Assembly: GCA_018895795.1 (NCBI GenBank)
Contig: JAHINZ010000423.1
Coordinates: forward strand, 1-5,984
Direction: 5' to 3'
Length of the DNA stretch: 5,984 nt
Source: Alphaproteobacteria bacterium
Lineage (GTDB): Bacteria; Pseudomonadota; Alphaproteobacteria; Caulobacterales; Caulobacteraceae
Numbering within the stretch: the stretch's first letter is position 1; every line of letters starts with the position of its first letter. The position numbers were made by a program, and so were the translations under genes. Shown here in pieces: positions 1 to 5,673 of the stretch. The notes beneath the pieces are model-generated. The model was not told where the DNA came from. It searched no databases and worked only from the letters and a program-made list of their open reading frames with translations.

Positions 1-74
1 AGGGGGAAGATGAAACGCGCCGACCTCATCTTCCCCCTGCGGGGGAAGACGGTCGCGAAGCGACCCGTAGGGGG
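1..74. repeat. Intergenic palindromic repeat with competing hairpins
   Basis: The stretch holds three perfect inverted repeats. Bases 1-13 pair with 26-38 (AGGGGGAAGATGA and its complement). Bases 29-37 pair with 41-49 around a TGC loop. Bases 51-56 (GGTCGC) pair with 60-65 around a GAA triloop. A further AGGGGG at 69-74 could also pair with CCCCCT at 33-38, so that one C-rich strand has three possible partners. The element probably continues left of the window. The style resembles dispersed intergenic repeats I associate with Caulobacter-like genomes; that link is from memory and unsearched. It could act in the RNA as a terminator or processing signal for an upstream gene, but there is no U-tract. 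No coding sequence is seen in 1-161. Confidence 0.7.
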
Positions 75-161
75 CGTGTCGCTGGAACGCCGCCACAAGG
101 GATTGGCAAGCCGGCCGCGCCGCCGCACAGTCTGAAACAACTGTTCGGGAGAGACGCGTCG

Positions 162-1637
162 ATGGGTATCGCAGGCAAGGCCGGCTTGACGGCCGTGGGA
201 TTGGTGCTGGCCGTGGCCGGCGTCGTGGCGGTGCGGACGGCGACGTTCCAGCCGCCGGCCGCGGTGGATGTGGCCGGCGCCAGGCTGGCGGCGGCCCGTC
301 CGGTCGACACCGCCAAGGCCGTCGCCGACCTGGCCCAGGCCGTGCGCTTCCAGACGGTCAGCCACCAGGACAAGGCCGACGATCAGCCGGCCGAATGGGA
401 CAAGCTGCACGCCTGGCTGCAGACCACCTATCCGGCCGCTCACCGGGTGATGACCCGCGAGGTGATCGCCGAGCATACGCTGGTCTATACCTGGCCCGGC
501 TCCAACCCCGCCCTGGCCCCGATCGTGCTGATGGCTCACCAGGACGTGGTGCCGGTGACGCCGGGCAGCGAGGGGGCCTGGACCCATCCGCCGTTCGACG
601 GCGTGGTCGCCGACGGCAGCGTCTGGGGCCGCGGCTCGATCGACGACAAGGGCTCGCTGATCACCCTGTTCGAGGCCGTGGACGGTCTGGCGGCCGGCGG
701 CTTCAAGCCGGTCCGCACCGTGATCCTGGTCAGTGGCCATGACGAGGAGGTGCGCGGGGTCGGGGCGCGGGCCGCCGCCAGCTTGCTGCAATCGCGCGGC
801 GTCAAGGCCCAGTTCGTGCTCGACGAGGGCATGGTGGTGGTCGCCGACAATCCGGTCACCGGCAAGCCTTCGGCGATCATCGGCACGGCCGAGAAGGGCT
901 ATGCGACCCTGAAGATCGTCGCCCCGGCGGTGGGCGGCCACTCCTCGGCCCCGCCGCCCGAAACCGGCGTCGCCACCCTGGCCCGCGCCGTTCTGGCCAT
1001 CACCGACAAGCCGTTCCCGATGAAATTCAGCGGCCCCGGGGCCGACATGCTCAAGGCCCTGGCCCCGCACGCCTCGCCGGTGGTCAAGATGGCGGCCGCC
1101 AATACCTGGCTGTTCTCGCCGCTGCTGATCAAGGTCACCGGCAAGACCCCGGCCGGGGCGGCCATGCTGCACACCACGATCGCCCCGACCATGCTCAAGG
1201 GCAGTCCCAAGGAGAACGTCCTGCCGCAGGACGCCACCGCCTGGATCAATTACCGCATAGCGCCGGGCGACAGCTCGGCCAAGGTGATGGCCCAGGCCCA
1301 GGCGGCGGTGGGTAAGCTGCCGGTGCAACTGTCCTGGACCAAGACGCCCGACGAGCCCTCGAAGGTGTCGTCGACCACGTCCGAGGCCTGGAAGACCCTG
1401 GCCGGCCTGGCCGCCGACGAGAGCCGGGCCCCGGTGGTTCCCGGCCTGGTCACCGCCGGCACCGACAGCCGCTACCTCGCTCCCGTGGCCGCCGACGTCT
1501 ATCGCTTCCAGCCCCTGGTGCTGTCGGTGAGCGACACCAAGATGATCCACGGCACCAACGAGCACATCACGGTGGCCAATGTGGAGCGGATGGTGCGGTT
1601 CTATCAGCGGCTGGTGGAGACGGCGGCGGGGCGATAG
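162..1637 (+). CDS. M20 family metallopeptidase, PM20D1/Gly-X carboxypeptidase type, membrane-anchored
   Basis: This is a 491-residue zinc-dependent peptidase/amidohydrolase of the M20 family. Members cleave a C-terminal residue from dipeptides or hydrolyse N-acyl amino acids. Residues about 7-25 form a hydrophobic segment (signal anchor or uncleaved signal), so the catalytic part is probably periplasmic. The di-metal site is complete: H126 in AHQDVVP with D128 behind it, bridging D161 in WGRGSIDDKG, the pair E195/E196 in SGHDEE (general base, then ligand), D221 in VLDEG, and H463 in MIHGTNEH. The lid/dimerisation domain lies at roughly 245-365 and includes GGHSSAPP. The length fits the CPS1/PM20D1 branch (about 500 residues) rather than the shorter ArgE/DapE branches. 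The ATG is preceded by GGGAGAGA at 147-154 with 7-base spacing. The substrate cannot be told from sequence, and no neighbour shares an obvious pathway. Confidence 0.93.
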   Translation: MGIAGKAGLTAVGLVLAVAGVVAVRTATFQPPAAVDVAGARLAAARPVDTAKAVADLAQAVRFQTVSHQDKADDQPAEWDKLHAWLQTTYPAAHRVMTREVIAEHTLVYTWPGSNPALAPIVLMAHQDVVPVTPGSEGAWTHPPFDGVVADGSVWGRGSIDDKGSLITLFEAVDGLAAGGFKPVRTVILVSGHDEEVRGVGARAAASLLQSRGVKAQFVLDEGMVVVADNPVTGKPSAIIGTAEKGYATLKIVAPAVGGHSSAPPPETGVATLARAVLAITDKPFPMKFSGPGADMLKALAPHASPVVKMAAANTWLFSPLLIKVTGKTPAGAAMLHTTIAPTMLKGSPKENVLPQDATAWINYRIAPGDSSAKVMAQAQAAVGKLPVQLSWTKTPDEPSKVSSTTSEAWKTLAGLAADESRAPVVPGLVTAGTDSRYLAPVAADVYRFQPLVLSVSDTKMIHGTNEHITVANVERMVRFYQRLVETAAGR

Positions 1638-1656
1638 GCGCACCGGCCAGAAAGTG

Positions 1657-1672
1657 ATATCTCATAGGATAT
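1657..1672. promoter_or_regulatory. Possible autoregulatory operator of the toxin-antitoxin cassette
   Basis: A small inverted repeat, ATATC at 1657-1661 and GATAT at 1668-1672, is separated by TCATAG. It covers the toxin's Shine-Dalgarno-like AGGA and the first two bases of its ATG. It sits in a locally AT-rich patch in an otherwise GC-rich region. Ribbon-helix-helix antitoxins usually repress their own operon by binding short palindromes near the promoter, so the position fits. The arms are only 5 bp, so a chance origin is quite possible. Confidence 0.28.
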
Positions 1673-2090
1673 GTATCGGGCTGTTCTCGACACATCGGTT
1701 CTCGTGGCGGCTTTACGGAGCCGCAACGGCGCCAGCAACGCGCTTCTTCGGAAGGTGGCGCTTGGCGAGGTGACGCCCCTGGTCTCACCGGCCCTGTTTC
1801 TTGAATATGAAGATGTGCTCAAGCGACCGGACCAGCGGCAGGCTCATGGCTTTGCAAATGACGACATCGACGGTTTCCTTGCGGCCTTCGCCAGCGCCAG
1901 CCAGGCCGTGGAATGCCATTTTCGCTGGCGGCCTCAACTGCGCGATCCCGGAGATGAAATGGTCCTCGAGGCGGCCGTGAACGGCGCGGCGGACGCTCTG
2001 GTGACCCACAATGTCAGAGACTTTGGACCCGCGAAATTGTTTCGCCTGCGGGTGCTGACCCCGGCGGGTTGTTTGAAGGAACTGGGTTGA
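1671..2090 (+). CDS. PIN-domain toxin of a type II toxin-antitoxin pair
   Basis: This is a 139-residue single-domain PIN protein, a fold that makes Mg2+/Mn2+-dependent RNases. It resembles the family usually labelled 'putative toxin-antitoxin system toxin component, PIN family'. The N-terminal strand carries the first acidic residue, D7, in VLDTSVLVAAL. E45 lies in ALFLEYEDVL. D92 and D95 lie in RDPGDEMVLEAA. D117 lies in THNVRDF near the C-terminus. This is the expected acidic quartet. An in-frame TAG at 1665-1667 rules out a longer protein, and the next GTG (codon 12) would remove D7, so the ATG at 1671 is firm. The Shine-Dalgarno-like AGGA (1666-1669) is only one base from the ATG, implying weak translation. 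The gene overlaps the antitoxin by one base (TGATG). The RNA target is not predictable. Confidence 0.9.
   Translation: MYRAVLDTSVLVAALRSRNGASNALLRKVALGEVTPLVSPALFLEYEDVLKRPDQRQAHGFANDDIDGFLAAFASASQAVECHFRWRPQLRDPGDEMVLEAAVNGAADALVTHNVRDFGPAKLFRLRVLTPAGCLKELG
2075..2080 (+). promoter_or_regulatory. Strong ribosome binding site of the antitoxin
   Basis: GAAGGA, inside the last codons of the toxin gene, lies 9 bases before the ATG at 2090. It decides the antitoxin start over an in-frame ATG at 2069, which has no comparable site. It is clearly better than the toxin's own site, as expected where antitoxin must be made in excess. Confidence 0.7.
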
Positions 2091-2347
2091 TGAACAAGGC
2101 GTCCTACCCTTTGAAGCTGCCGGCCTCGGTCAAGAGCGCGGCCCAGCGTCTGGCTAAGGAAGACGGCGTTTCACTGAACCAGTGGATCGCGGTCGCCGTG
2201 GCGGAAAAGATCGGCGTGGTGGAAACCGCCGCTGATTTCCTCAGCCACCGCGCGGGCCAGGCGCGCCCGTCCGACCTGACGACGTTTCTGGATCGCGCGA
2301 GCGATAGGCCTCCTGTCGCGGGCGACGACATCGCCAAGGTGTCGTAG
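2090..2347 (+). CDS. Ribbon-helix-helix antitoxin (HicB/CopG-like) of the PIN toxin
   Basis: This is an 85-residue protein. The first 42 residues have the ribbon-helix-helix pattern: a short strand (YPLKLPASV), helix one (KSAAQRLAKEDG), a turn SLNQW, and helix two (IAVAVAEKIG). Such domains dimerise and bind operator DNA through the paired strands. The remaining 43 residues (ETAADFLSHRAG... to the end) are low in structure signals and are the likely toxin-binding tail, as in other RHH antitoxins. NCBI-style names for similar proteins include 'toxin-antitoxin system HicB family antitoxin', although the toxin partner here is PIN and not HicA. The start overlaps the toxin stop as TGATG, so translation is probably coupled. 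The order is toxin then antitoxin, the reverse of vapBC but usual for this PIN subfamily. Confidence 0.85.
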   Translation: MNKASYPLKLPASVKSAAQRLAKEDGVSLNQWIAVAVAEKIGVVETAADFLSHRAGQARPSDLTTFLDRASDRPPVAGDDIAKVS

Positions 2348-2357
2348 AAGCGCAGCC

Positions 2358-3461
2358 ATGGCCGACGACGCACCCAAACCCGCCAAATCCTCGCCCGCCG
2401 CCAAGTTCGGCGAAGGCTTCGTCATGGACGCCTGGTATGTGGCGGCCCTGTCGCCGGACCTGAAGCCCGGCAAGATGGAGCCGCGTGAATATCTCGGCGA
2501 GCCGGTGCTGCTGGGTCGGACCAAGGCCGGGCAGGCCTACGCCATGCGCGACGTCTGTCCGCATCGCGCCGCCGCCCTGTCGGCCGGCCGGGTCAAGACC
2601 GAGGCCAACGGGGCCGAAAGCATCGAGTGCCCCTATCACGGCTGGCGGTTCGGCACGGACGGGGCCTGTACGGCGATCCCGTCCCTGACCGCCGACAGCG
2701 CGGTCGACATCTCCAAGGTGCGGGTGCGCCGCTATCCGATCGTCGAGCAGCAGGGTCTGGTGTGGATCTGGATGGCGTCGGACGCCCGCTTCGACGGCGC
2801 GCCGCCGGACGGGCCGCCGGTCATTCCGGGCGTGGTGGGCGGCAAGCCCAAGCTGGTCGACCATCTGGACTATGACATCCATATCGACCACGCGGTGCTG
2901 GGTCTGATCGACCCCGCCCACGGCCCCTATGTGCATCAGCAATGGTGGTGGCGGACCACGGCCAGCCAGCACGAGAAGACTAAGCGCTTCGCCCCGTCCG
3001 AGGCCGGCTTCACCATGGTGCGGCACGAGCCGTCCAAGAATTCCAAGGCCTACGCCATCCTGGGCGGCGAGCCGCTGACCGAGATCACCTTCCGCCTGCC
3101 GGGCCTGCGCTGGGAGCATGTGACGGTGGGCGACAAGCAGGTGCTGGCCCTGTCGGCGATGACCCCGATCAATGCGGGCAAGACCCGGATGAACCAGATC
3201 ATGTGGTCCGATCACTGGGCCTTCACGGCGCTGTATCCGATCATCCGCATCGCGGCCCGGGCCTTCCTGCGTCAGGACGGCTATATCGTCGGGGTGCAGA
3301 GCCAGGGCCTGAAGAGCAACCCGCCGCTGATGTGGGTGGGCGACGCCGACCAGCAGGCCCGCTGGTATCAGCAGTGCAAGCGCGAATGGCAGGCCAGCCG
3401 CCGCGAGGGCCGGGCGTTCGTCAATCCGGTCGCCGAGTCGGTGCTGCGCTGGCGGACCTGA
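2358..3461 (+). CDS. Rieske [2Fe-2S] non-haem iron oxygenase (aromatic ring-hydroxylating type)
   Basis: This is a 367-residue oxygenase. Electrons pass from a Rieske cluster to a mononuclear Fe(II) that activates O2 for hydroxylation or demethylation. The Rieske domain (about 25-135) has C67-P-H69-R and C91-P-Y-H94-G-W. The catalytic domain carries D185-x2-H188-x4-H193 (IDPAHGPYVH) and the likely third ligand D307 in RQDGYIVGVQSQ, giving a 2-His-1-carboxylate site with D185 as the bridge between subunits. The size and single polypeptide resemble VanA- or PAO/Tic55-like enzymes. The C-terminal CxxC of plant PAO-type enzymes is absent. The usual Asn three residues before the bridging Asp is Gly182. 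No reductase or ferredoxin gene is nearby. The start is not certain: ATG 2358 has GAAG at 2347-2350, but Met23 (2424) has a better site and begins where many relatives begin. The substrate is unknown. Confidence 0.93.
   Translation: MADDAPKPAKSSPAAKFGEGFVMDAWYVAALSPDLKPGKMEPREYLGEPVLLGRTKAGQAYAMRDVCPHRAAALSAGRVKTEANGAESIECPYHGWRFGTDGACTAIPSLTADSAVDISKVRVRRYPIVEQQGLVWIWMASDARFDGAPPDGPPVIPGVVGGKPKLVDHLDYDIHIDHAVLGLIDPAHGPYVHQQWWWRTTASQHEKTKRFAPSEAGFTMVRHEPSKNSKAYAILGGEPLTEITFRLPGLRWEHVTVGDKQVLALSAMTPINAGKTRMNQIMWSDHWAFTALYPIIRIAARAFLRQDGYIVGVQSQGLKSNPPLMWVGDADQQARWYQQCKREWQASRREGRAFVNPVAESVLRWRT
2412..2416 (+). promoter_or_regulatory. Alternative ribosome binding site inside the Rieske gene
   Basis: GAAGG lies 7 bases before an in-frame ATG at 2424 (Met23 of the long form). 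The shorter protein would begin MDAWYVAALSPDL, matching the usual N-terminus of the family just ahead of the Rieske domain. The 22-residue extension is rich in Ala, Lys and Pro and has no family signature. Either start is possible. Confidence 0.4.
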
Positions 3462-3484
3462 TCGCGGCTTGAGGGCGGGAGCGT

Positions 3485-3522
3485 AAAAAGGCCCGCCTGG
3501 TCGGGGGACAACCAGGCGGGCC
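3485..3522 (-). terminator. Rho-independent terminator of the SH3b gene
   Basis: A perfect 12-bp stem, 3490-3501 with 3511-3522 (GGCCCGCCTGGT and its complement), encloses a 9-base loop. On the minus strand the stem is followed directly by five T (AAAAA at 3485-3489 on the plus strand). It lies 52 bases past the stop of the minus-strand gene, at a convergent junction. The plus side has no T-run, so any effect on the Rieske transcript would rely on the hairpin alone. Confidence 0.85.
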
Positions 3523-3528
3523 CGTGCT

Positions 3529-3561
3529 TGGACCGCGGCGAGGGACGGAAACCGCGGTCCA
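3529..3561 (-). other. Second strong hairpin in the convergent junction
   Basis: A perfect 10-bp stem, 3529-3538 with 3552-3561 (TGGACCGCGG and its complement), has a 13-base loop. It sits between the stop of the SH3b gene and its terminator, so it would form in the 3' end of that mRNA. There is no U-tract. It may protect the 3' end or help block readthrough from either side. Confidence 0.65.
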
Positions 3562-3573
3562 GACCTCTATGAC

Positions 3574-4146
3574 TTAGGCGCGGTAGACATAGGCGCTGGA
3601 GACGTAGCCGACGCCGACGCCGTCCTGGCCGACCAGGATCCACTTGCCGTCACCGGTGCGGCCCAGGGCCTGGAAGGTCTGGCCGGCCGGAACGCCGCCC
3701 ACCTTGGCGCCGCGGAGCGAGGCCGAGGCGCGCAGGTTCAGGTTCGAACGGGCGACATACTTGCCGTTGATCTGGGTCACCGGCGTCGCATTGACCGACG
3801 GGGCGTAGCGGACGCCGTTGCTGACATAGGCGCCGCCGACGGCCTTGGCGGCCTCGTTTTTCTGCATCGAGCAGCCGACATAGGAGCCGGCGCCCGCGCC
3901 GACCAGGGCGCCGATGGCCGTGCCCGTGCCGCGATCGTTCTTGGCCAGGTTCGAGCCGGCCGCCGCGCCCAACAGGGCGCCGATGATCGCGCCGCCCTCC
4001 TGCTTGTGGCCCGAGGCGTCACAGCCGACGACACCGCCGAGGCGCTGTTGCATGGCGGAGGCCGAGGGGGCCGAAGCCAGGGTCAGGGCGCTGGCCGAAG
4101 CGGCCAGGGCCAGGGCGATCGTCTTGAAAGTCTTGTTGGCGGTCAT
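3574..4146 (-). CDS. Exported glycine-zipper and SH3b-domain protein
   Basis: This is a 190-residue secreted or periplasmic protein. Residues 1-31 form a Sec signal peptide (K5/K8, then an Ala/Leu-rich core) with a likely cut after SASA. Residues about 51-91 are a double glycine zipper, GGAIIGALLGAAAGS and GTAIGALVGAGAGSYVG, as in 17-kDa surface antigen-like membrane proteins. Residues about 128-190 look like a bacterial SH3 domain (NLNLRASAS, GVPAGQTFQALG, GKWILVG, GYVSSAYV), a fold that often binds peptidoglycan. The cysteines C42 and C92 flank the zipper and might pair, but neither is in a lipobox. A clear GAAGGA site (4155-4160) lies 8 bases upstream of the start. An envelope-structural role is the most likely reading; no enzymatic domain is seen. 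It is divergent from the lipoprotein gene and has its own terminator. Confidence 0.85.
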   Translation of the reverse strand: MTANKTFKTIALALAASASALTLASAPSASAMQQRLGGVVGCDASGHKQEGGAIIGALLGAAAGSNLAKNDRGTGTAIGALVGAGAGSYVGCSMQKNEAAKAVGGAYVSNGVRYAPSVNATPVTQINGKYVARSNLNLRASASLRGAKVGGVPAGQTFQALGRTGDGKWILVGQDGVGVGYVSSAYVYRA

Positions 4147-4302
4147 GGTGAAAATCCTTCGTCCCGTGGAATGTGTCCGAGGTCATCAACCCCGTGAGGC
4201 AGACCATGACAGGGCGAAGCTGAACGGGGTCGGGGAGGGACGGACAGATTTCGTTCATGTGGAAATAAGCCGGCGGGCCGCACAACCGTACGCGGCGCCG
4301 CC

Positions 4303-4330
4303 TTGCTCGTCAGACGGTTCTGGCTAGGGT
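4303..4330 (+). promoter_or_regulatory. Possible housekeeping promoter of the lipoprotein gene
   Basis: TTGCTCG (4303-4309) and GCTAGGGT (4323-4330), separated by 13 bases, partly match the Caulobacter housekeeping pattern TTGACGS-N10-14-GCTANAWC. The -35 matches 4 of 7 and the -10 matches 5 of 8. Transcription would begin about 25-30 bases before ATG 4363, giving a short leader. A second GCTA (4337) is a weaker alternative. The rest of the 4147-4362 divergent region shows no other clear signal, and I could not place a convincing promoter for the minus-strand gene. Confidence 0.35.
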
Positions 4331-4362
4331 GCCCGCGCTATTTCAGTCGCCCCGGGGCCCTC

Positions 4363-5232
4363 ATGTCTTCCCAGTCCAAATCCGTGACGCTTGCGCTCAG
4401 CTTGGTCGTCCTCGCCGCCCTGTCCGGCTGTGACAAGCTTGCGCGGGCCGCCAAGCCACCGGCCGAGGCGGCCAAGCCCGTCGCGCCGGCGGCGACCGCG
4501 GCCACGCAAGCTCAGGCGCAAGCGCCGGACAGCCCAGACGCCGAACTGGTGGACGGGCGCAAGACCGAGGCCAATTTGCTGAAGGCCCTGGGCCAGCCGG
4601 ACGCCCGCAAGGGGCCGACCCTGACACTCCAGCAGAACGGCAGGGCCGGCCTGGTCGTGACCGATGATGAGGAAAGCTACAACCTGCTGACCAAGGTCAT
4701 TCAGGTCCCCACCGCCAACGGCGTGCAGACTGTCTACGAGGTCACCACGTTCTACATCGCTTCGCCCGACGGTCCCGCCAGCACCTTCTATGACGAACGA
4801 GGCGTCGCCATCGAATCCTATGCCGGGTACGGCCAGTGGCGAGGCGCCGTGTTCGCCATCTCGGACCAGGTGCAGACCTATAGCGTCGGCGACGACAGCC
4901 GGGTCAGCACCCAGTTGCTCGACTGGTCAAGCAAGCCGCACCGCAAGTTCGACTTCAAGTCGCGCTGCCAGCCCAGCGACTGGGTCAGCGACACCGAGAT
5001 CAAGGGCACCTGCACGCGCCCGGCCAGCGAGGCGGCCAATCCGGGGATTGAGCTGAAAAGCGGTGGCGAAGTGATCGACGCGGTCTTCACGCGCGTTGGA
5101 CCCAACGCCTGGCGCGTCCGGGAACTGCGCGCGCCCAAGGCCAAGTTGCTCGGCGCCCCGGACTTCCCGGACAATCCGCCGACCGCCTATGACGAGACGG
5201 TCAAGGGCGTGGCCTATTCCGGGGATCAGTAG
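4363..5232 (+). CDS. Lipoprotein of unknown function
   Basis: This is a 289-residue protein that I do not recognise. It opens with a lipoprotein signal: a basic/polar start, the core VTLALSLVVLAAL, then lipobox L20-S-G-C23. Asp follows the lipidated Cys, which in E. coli favours inner-membrane retention; whether that rule holds here is unknown. Residues about 27-57 form an Ala/Pro/Gln-rich linker. From about 60 onward is a compact mixed region with many aromatics (TFYIASPDG, ESYAGYGQWRG) and two cysteines, C202 and C217, placed for a disulfide. The acidic end is DFPDNPPTAYDETVKG. An in-frame ATG exists at 4303, but it would put 20 residues with Arg and Pro before the signal and lies over the promoter-like sequence, so 4363 is preferred. 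Its own Shine-Dalgarno is weak (GGGG at 4354-4357). No catalytic motif is visible. Confidence 0.82.
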   Translation: MSSQSKSVTLALSLVVLAALSGCDKLARAAKPPAEAAKPVAPAATAATQAQAQAPDSPDAELVDGRKTEANLLKALGQPDARKGPTLTLQQNGRAGLVVTDDEESYNLLTKVIQVPTANGVQTVYEVTTFYIASPDGPASTFYDERGVAIESYAGYGQWRGAVFAISDQVQTYSVGDDSRVSTQLLDWSSKPHRKFDFKSRCQPSDWVSDTEIKGTCTRPASEAANPGIELKSGGEVIDAVFTRVGPNAWRVRELRAPKAKLLGAPDFPDNPPTAYDETVKGVAYSGDQ

Positions 5233-5268
5233 TCGCGAAGGCCTCCGGGGCGTCTCTCTAATAGATCA

Positions 5269-5403
5269 CCGTCATTCCCGCCCTTGTGGCGGGAACCCCT
5301 CGTACCGCCGCAGGTGCGGAGGGGGCGAAGTGCGTGCGCACTTCGCTGGCGCTTCACGTGTCAGCTGAAATAGGGGTTCCCGCCACAAGGGCGGGAATGA
5401 CGG
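5269..5403. repeat. 135-bp element with perfect 32-bp inverted arms (BIME/MITE-like)
   Basis: Bases 5269-5300 are the exact reverse complement of 5372-5403. Each arm holds its own 8-bp hairpin: TTCCCGCC 5275-5282 with GGCGGGAA 5288-5295, and the mirror copy in the right arm. The 71-bp centre has a further 10-bp palindrome (5325-5334 with 5337-5346) and a CCGC/GCGG hairpin (5308-5319). I see no coding capacity and no clear target-site duplication. It lies between convergent genes (lipoprotein and GST), where REP/BIME elements are usual. In RNA it would form a very stable stem on either strand, so it may also act as a bidirectional stop or stabiliser. Confidence 0.85.
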
Positions 5404-5673
5404 GAGTTATGGGGACTGGCGGCGCTCAATCCCCGTTCGTTTGAAAACAAACTCCAGCCAGATCAGCGCCTTGTAAATTAGTTGATCGCGCCAATCGGAG
5501 GCGTCAAAACCTCCCGCATAATCATGGCTGTCCCCGCTGCAGGGGAGGCCCCTGGATCCGGCCCGACAGCGGCGATGAGGATGGAGCTCAACACACCGGC
5601 GGAACGCTGGGCCCTGGGCGCAAGGCCCAGGACTGCGGGGATGGGTTTGAGAGAGGACTGTGGACCCCTGGCG
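5404..5673 (-). other. Gene-less structured intergenic stretch; open in the GST frame but without a start codon
   Basis: No gene with a usable start was found on either strand. The minus strand stays open in the GST frame from just after the GST stop to a TAA at 5407-5409, that is 88 sense codons with no ATG, GTG or TTG. Codon choice there (CAT, TGT, AAA, TTT, ATT) is unlike the neighbouring genes. The last 37 residues read like protein (for example YKALIWLEFVFKRTG); the rest is Arg/Cys/Gly-rich and looks like translated repeat. Several short inverted repeats occur: GTTTG 5439-5443 with CAAAC 5448-5452, CCTCCC 5510-5515 with GGGAGG 5543-5548, and CCTGGGC 5613-5619 with GCCCAGG 5625-5631. The bases around 5460-5490 are unusually AT-rich. 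Confidence 0.5.

Noticed and set aside
131..146. Possible LexA-type or other repressor palindrome before the M20 gene (AACA-AC-TGTT)
   Set aside because: Only four bases per arm, and it does not match the direct-repeat GTTC pattern of alphaproteobacterial LexA sites.
1671..2347. Reading the TA pair as HicAB because of the HicB-like antitoxin
   Set aside because: The toxin is clearly a PIN-domain protein of 139 residues with the acidic quartet, not the small double-stranded-RNA-binding HicA fold.
2241..3215. A 324-codon open frame on the minus strand opposite the Rieske gene
   Set aside because: Its translation is Arg/Gly/His-rich with no domain. The plus strand there encodes intact Rieske and iron-binding motifs, so the frame is a by-product of GC-rich third positions.
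3914..4327. A 137-codon plus-strand frame opposite the SH3b gene
   Set aside because: It is antisense to the signal peptide and glycine zipper, and the translated sequence is Ala/Arg-biased with no family features.
4303..4362. Longer lipoprotein form starting at ATG 4303
   Set aside because: It adds 20 residues in front of a complete lipoprotein signal peptide and overlaps promoter-like sequence. The lipobox geometry fits the start at 4363.
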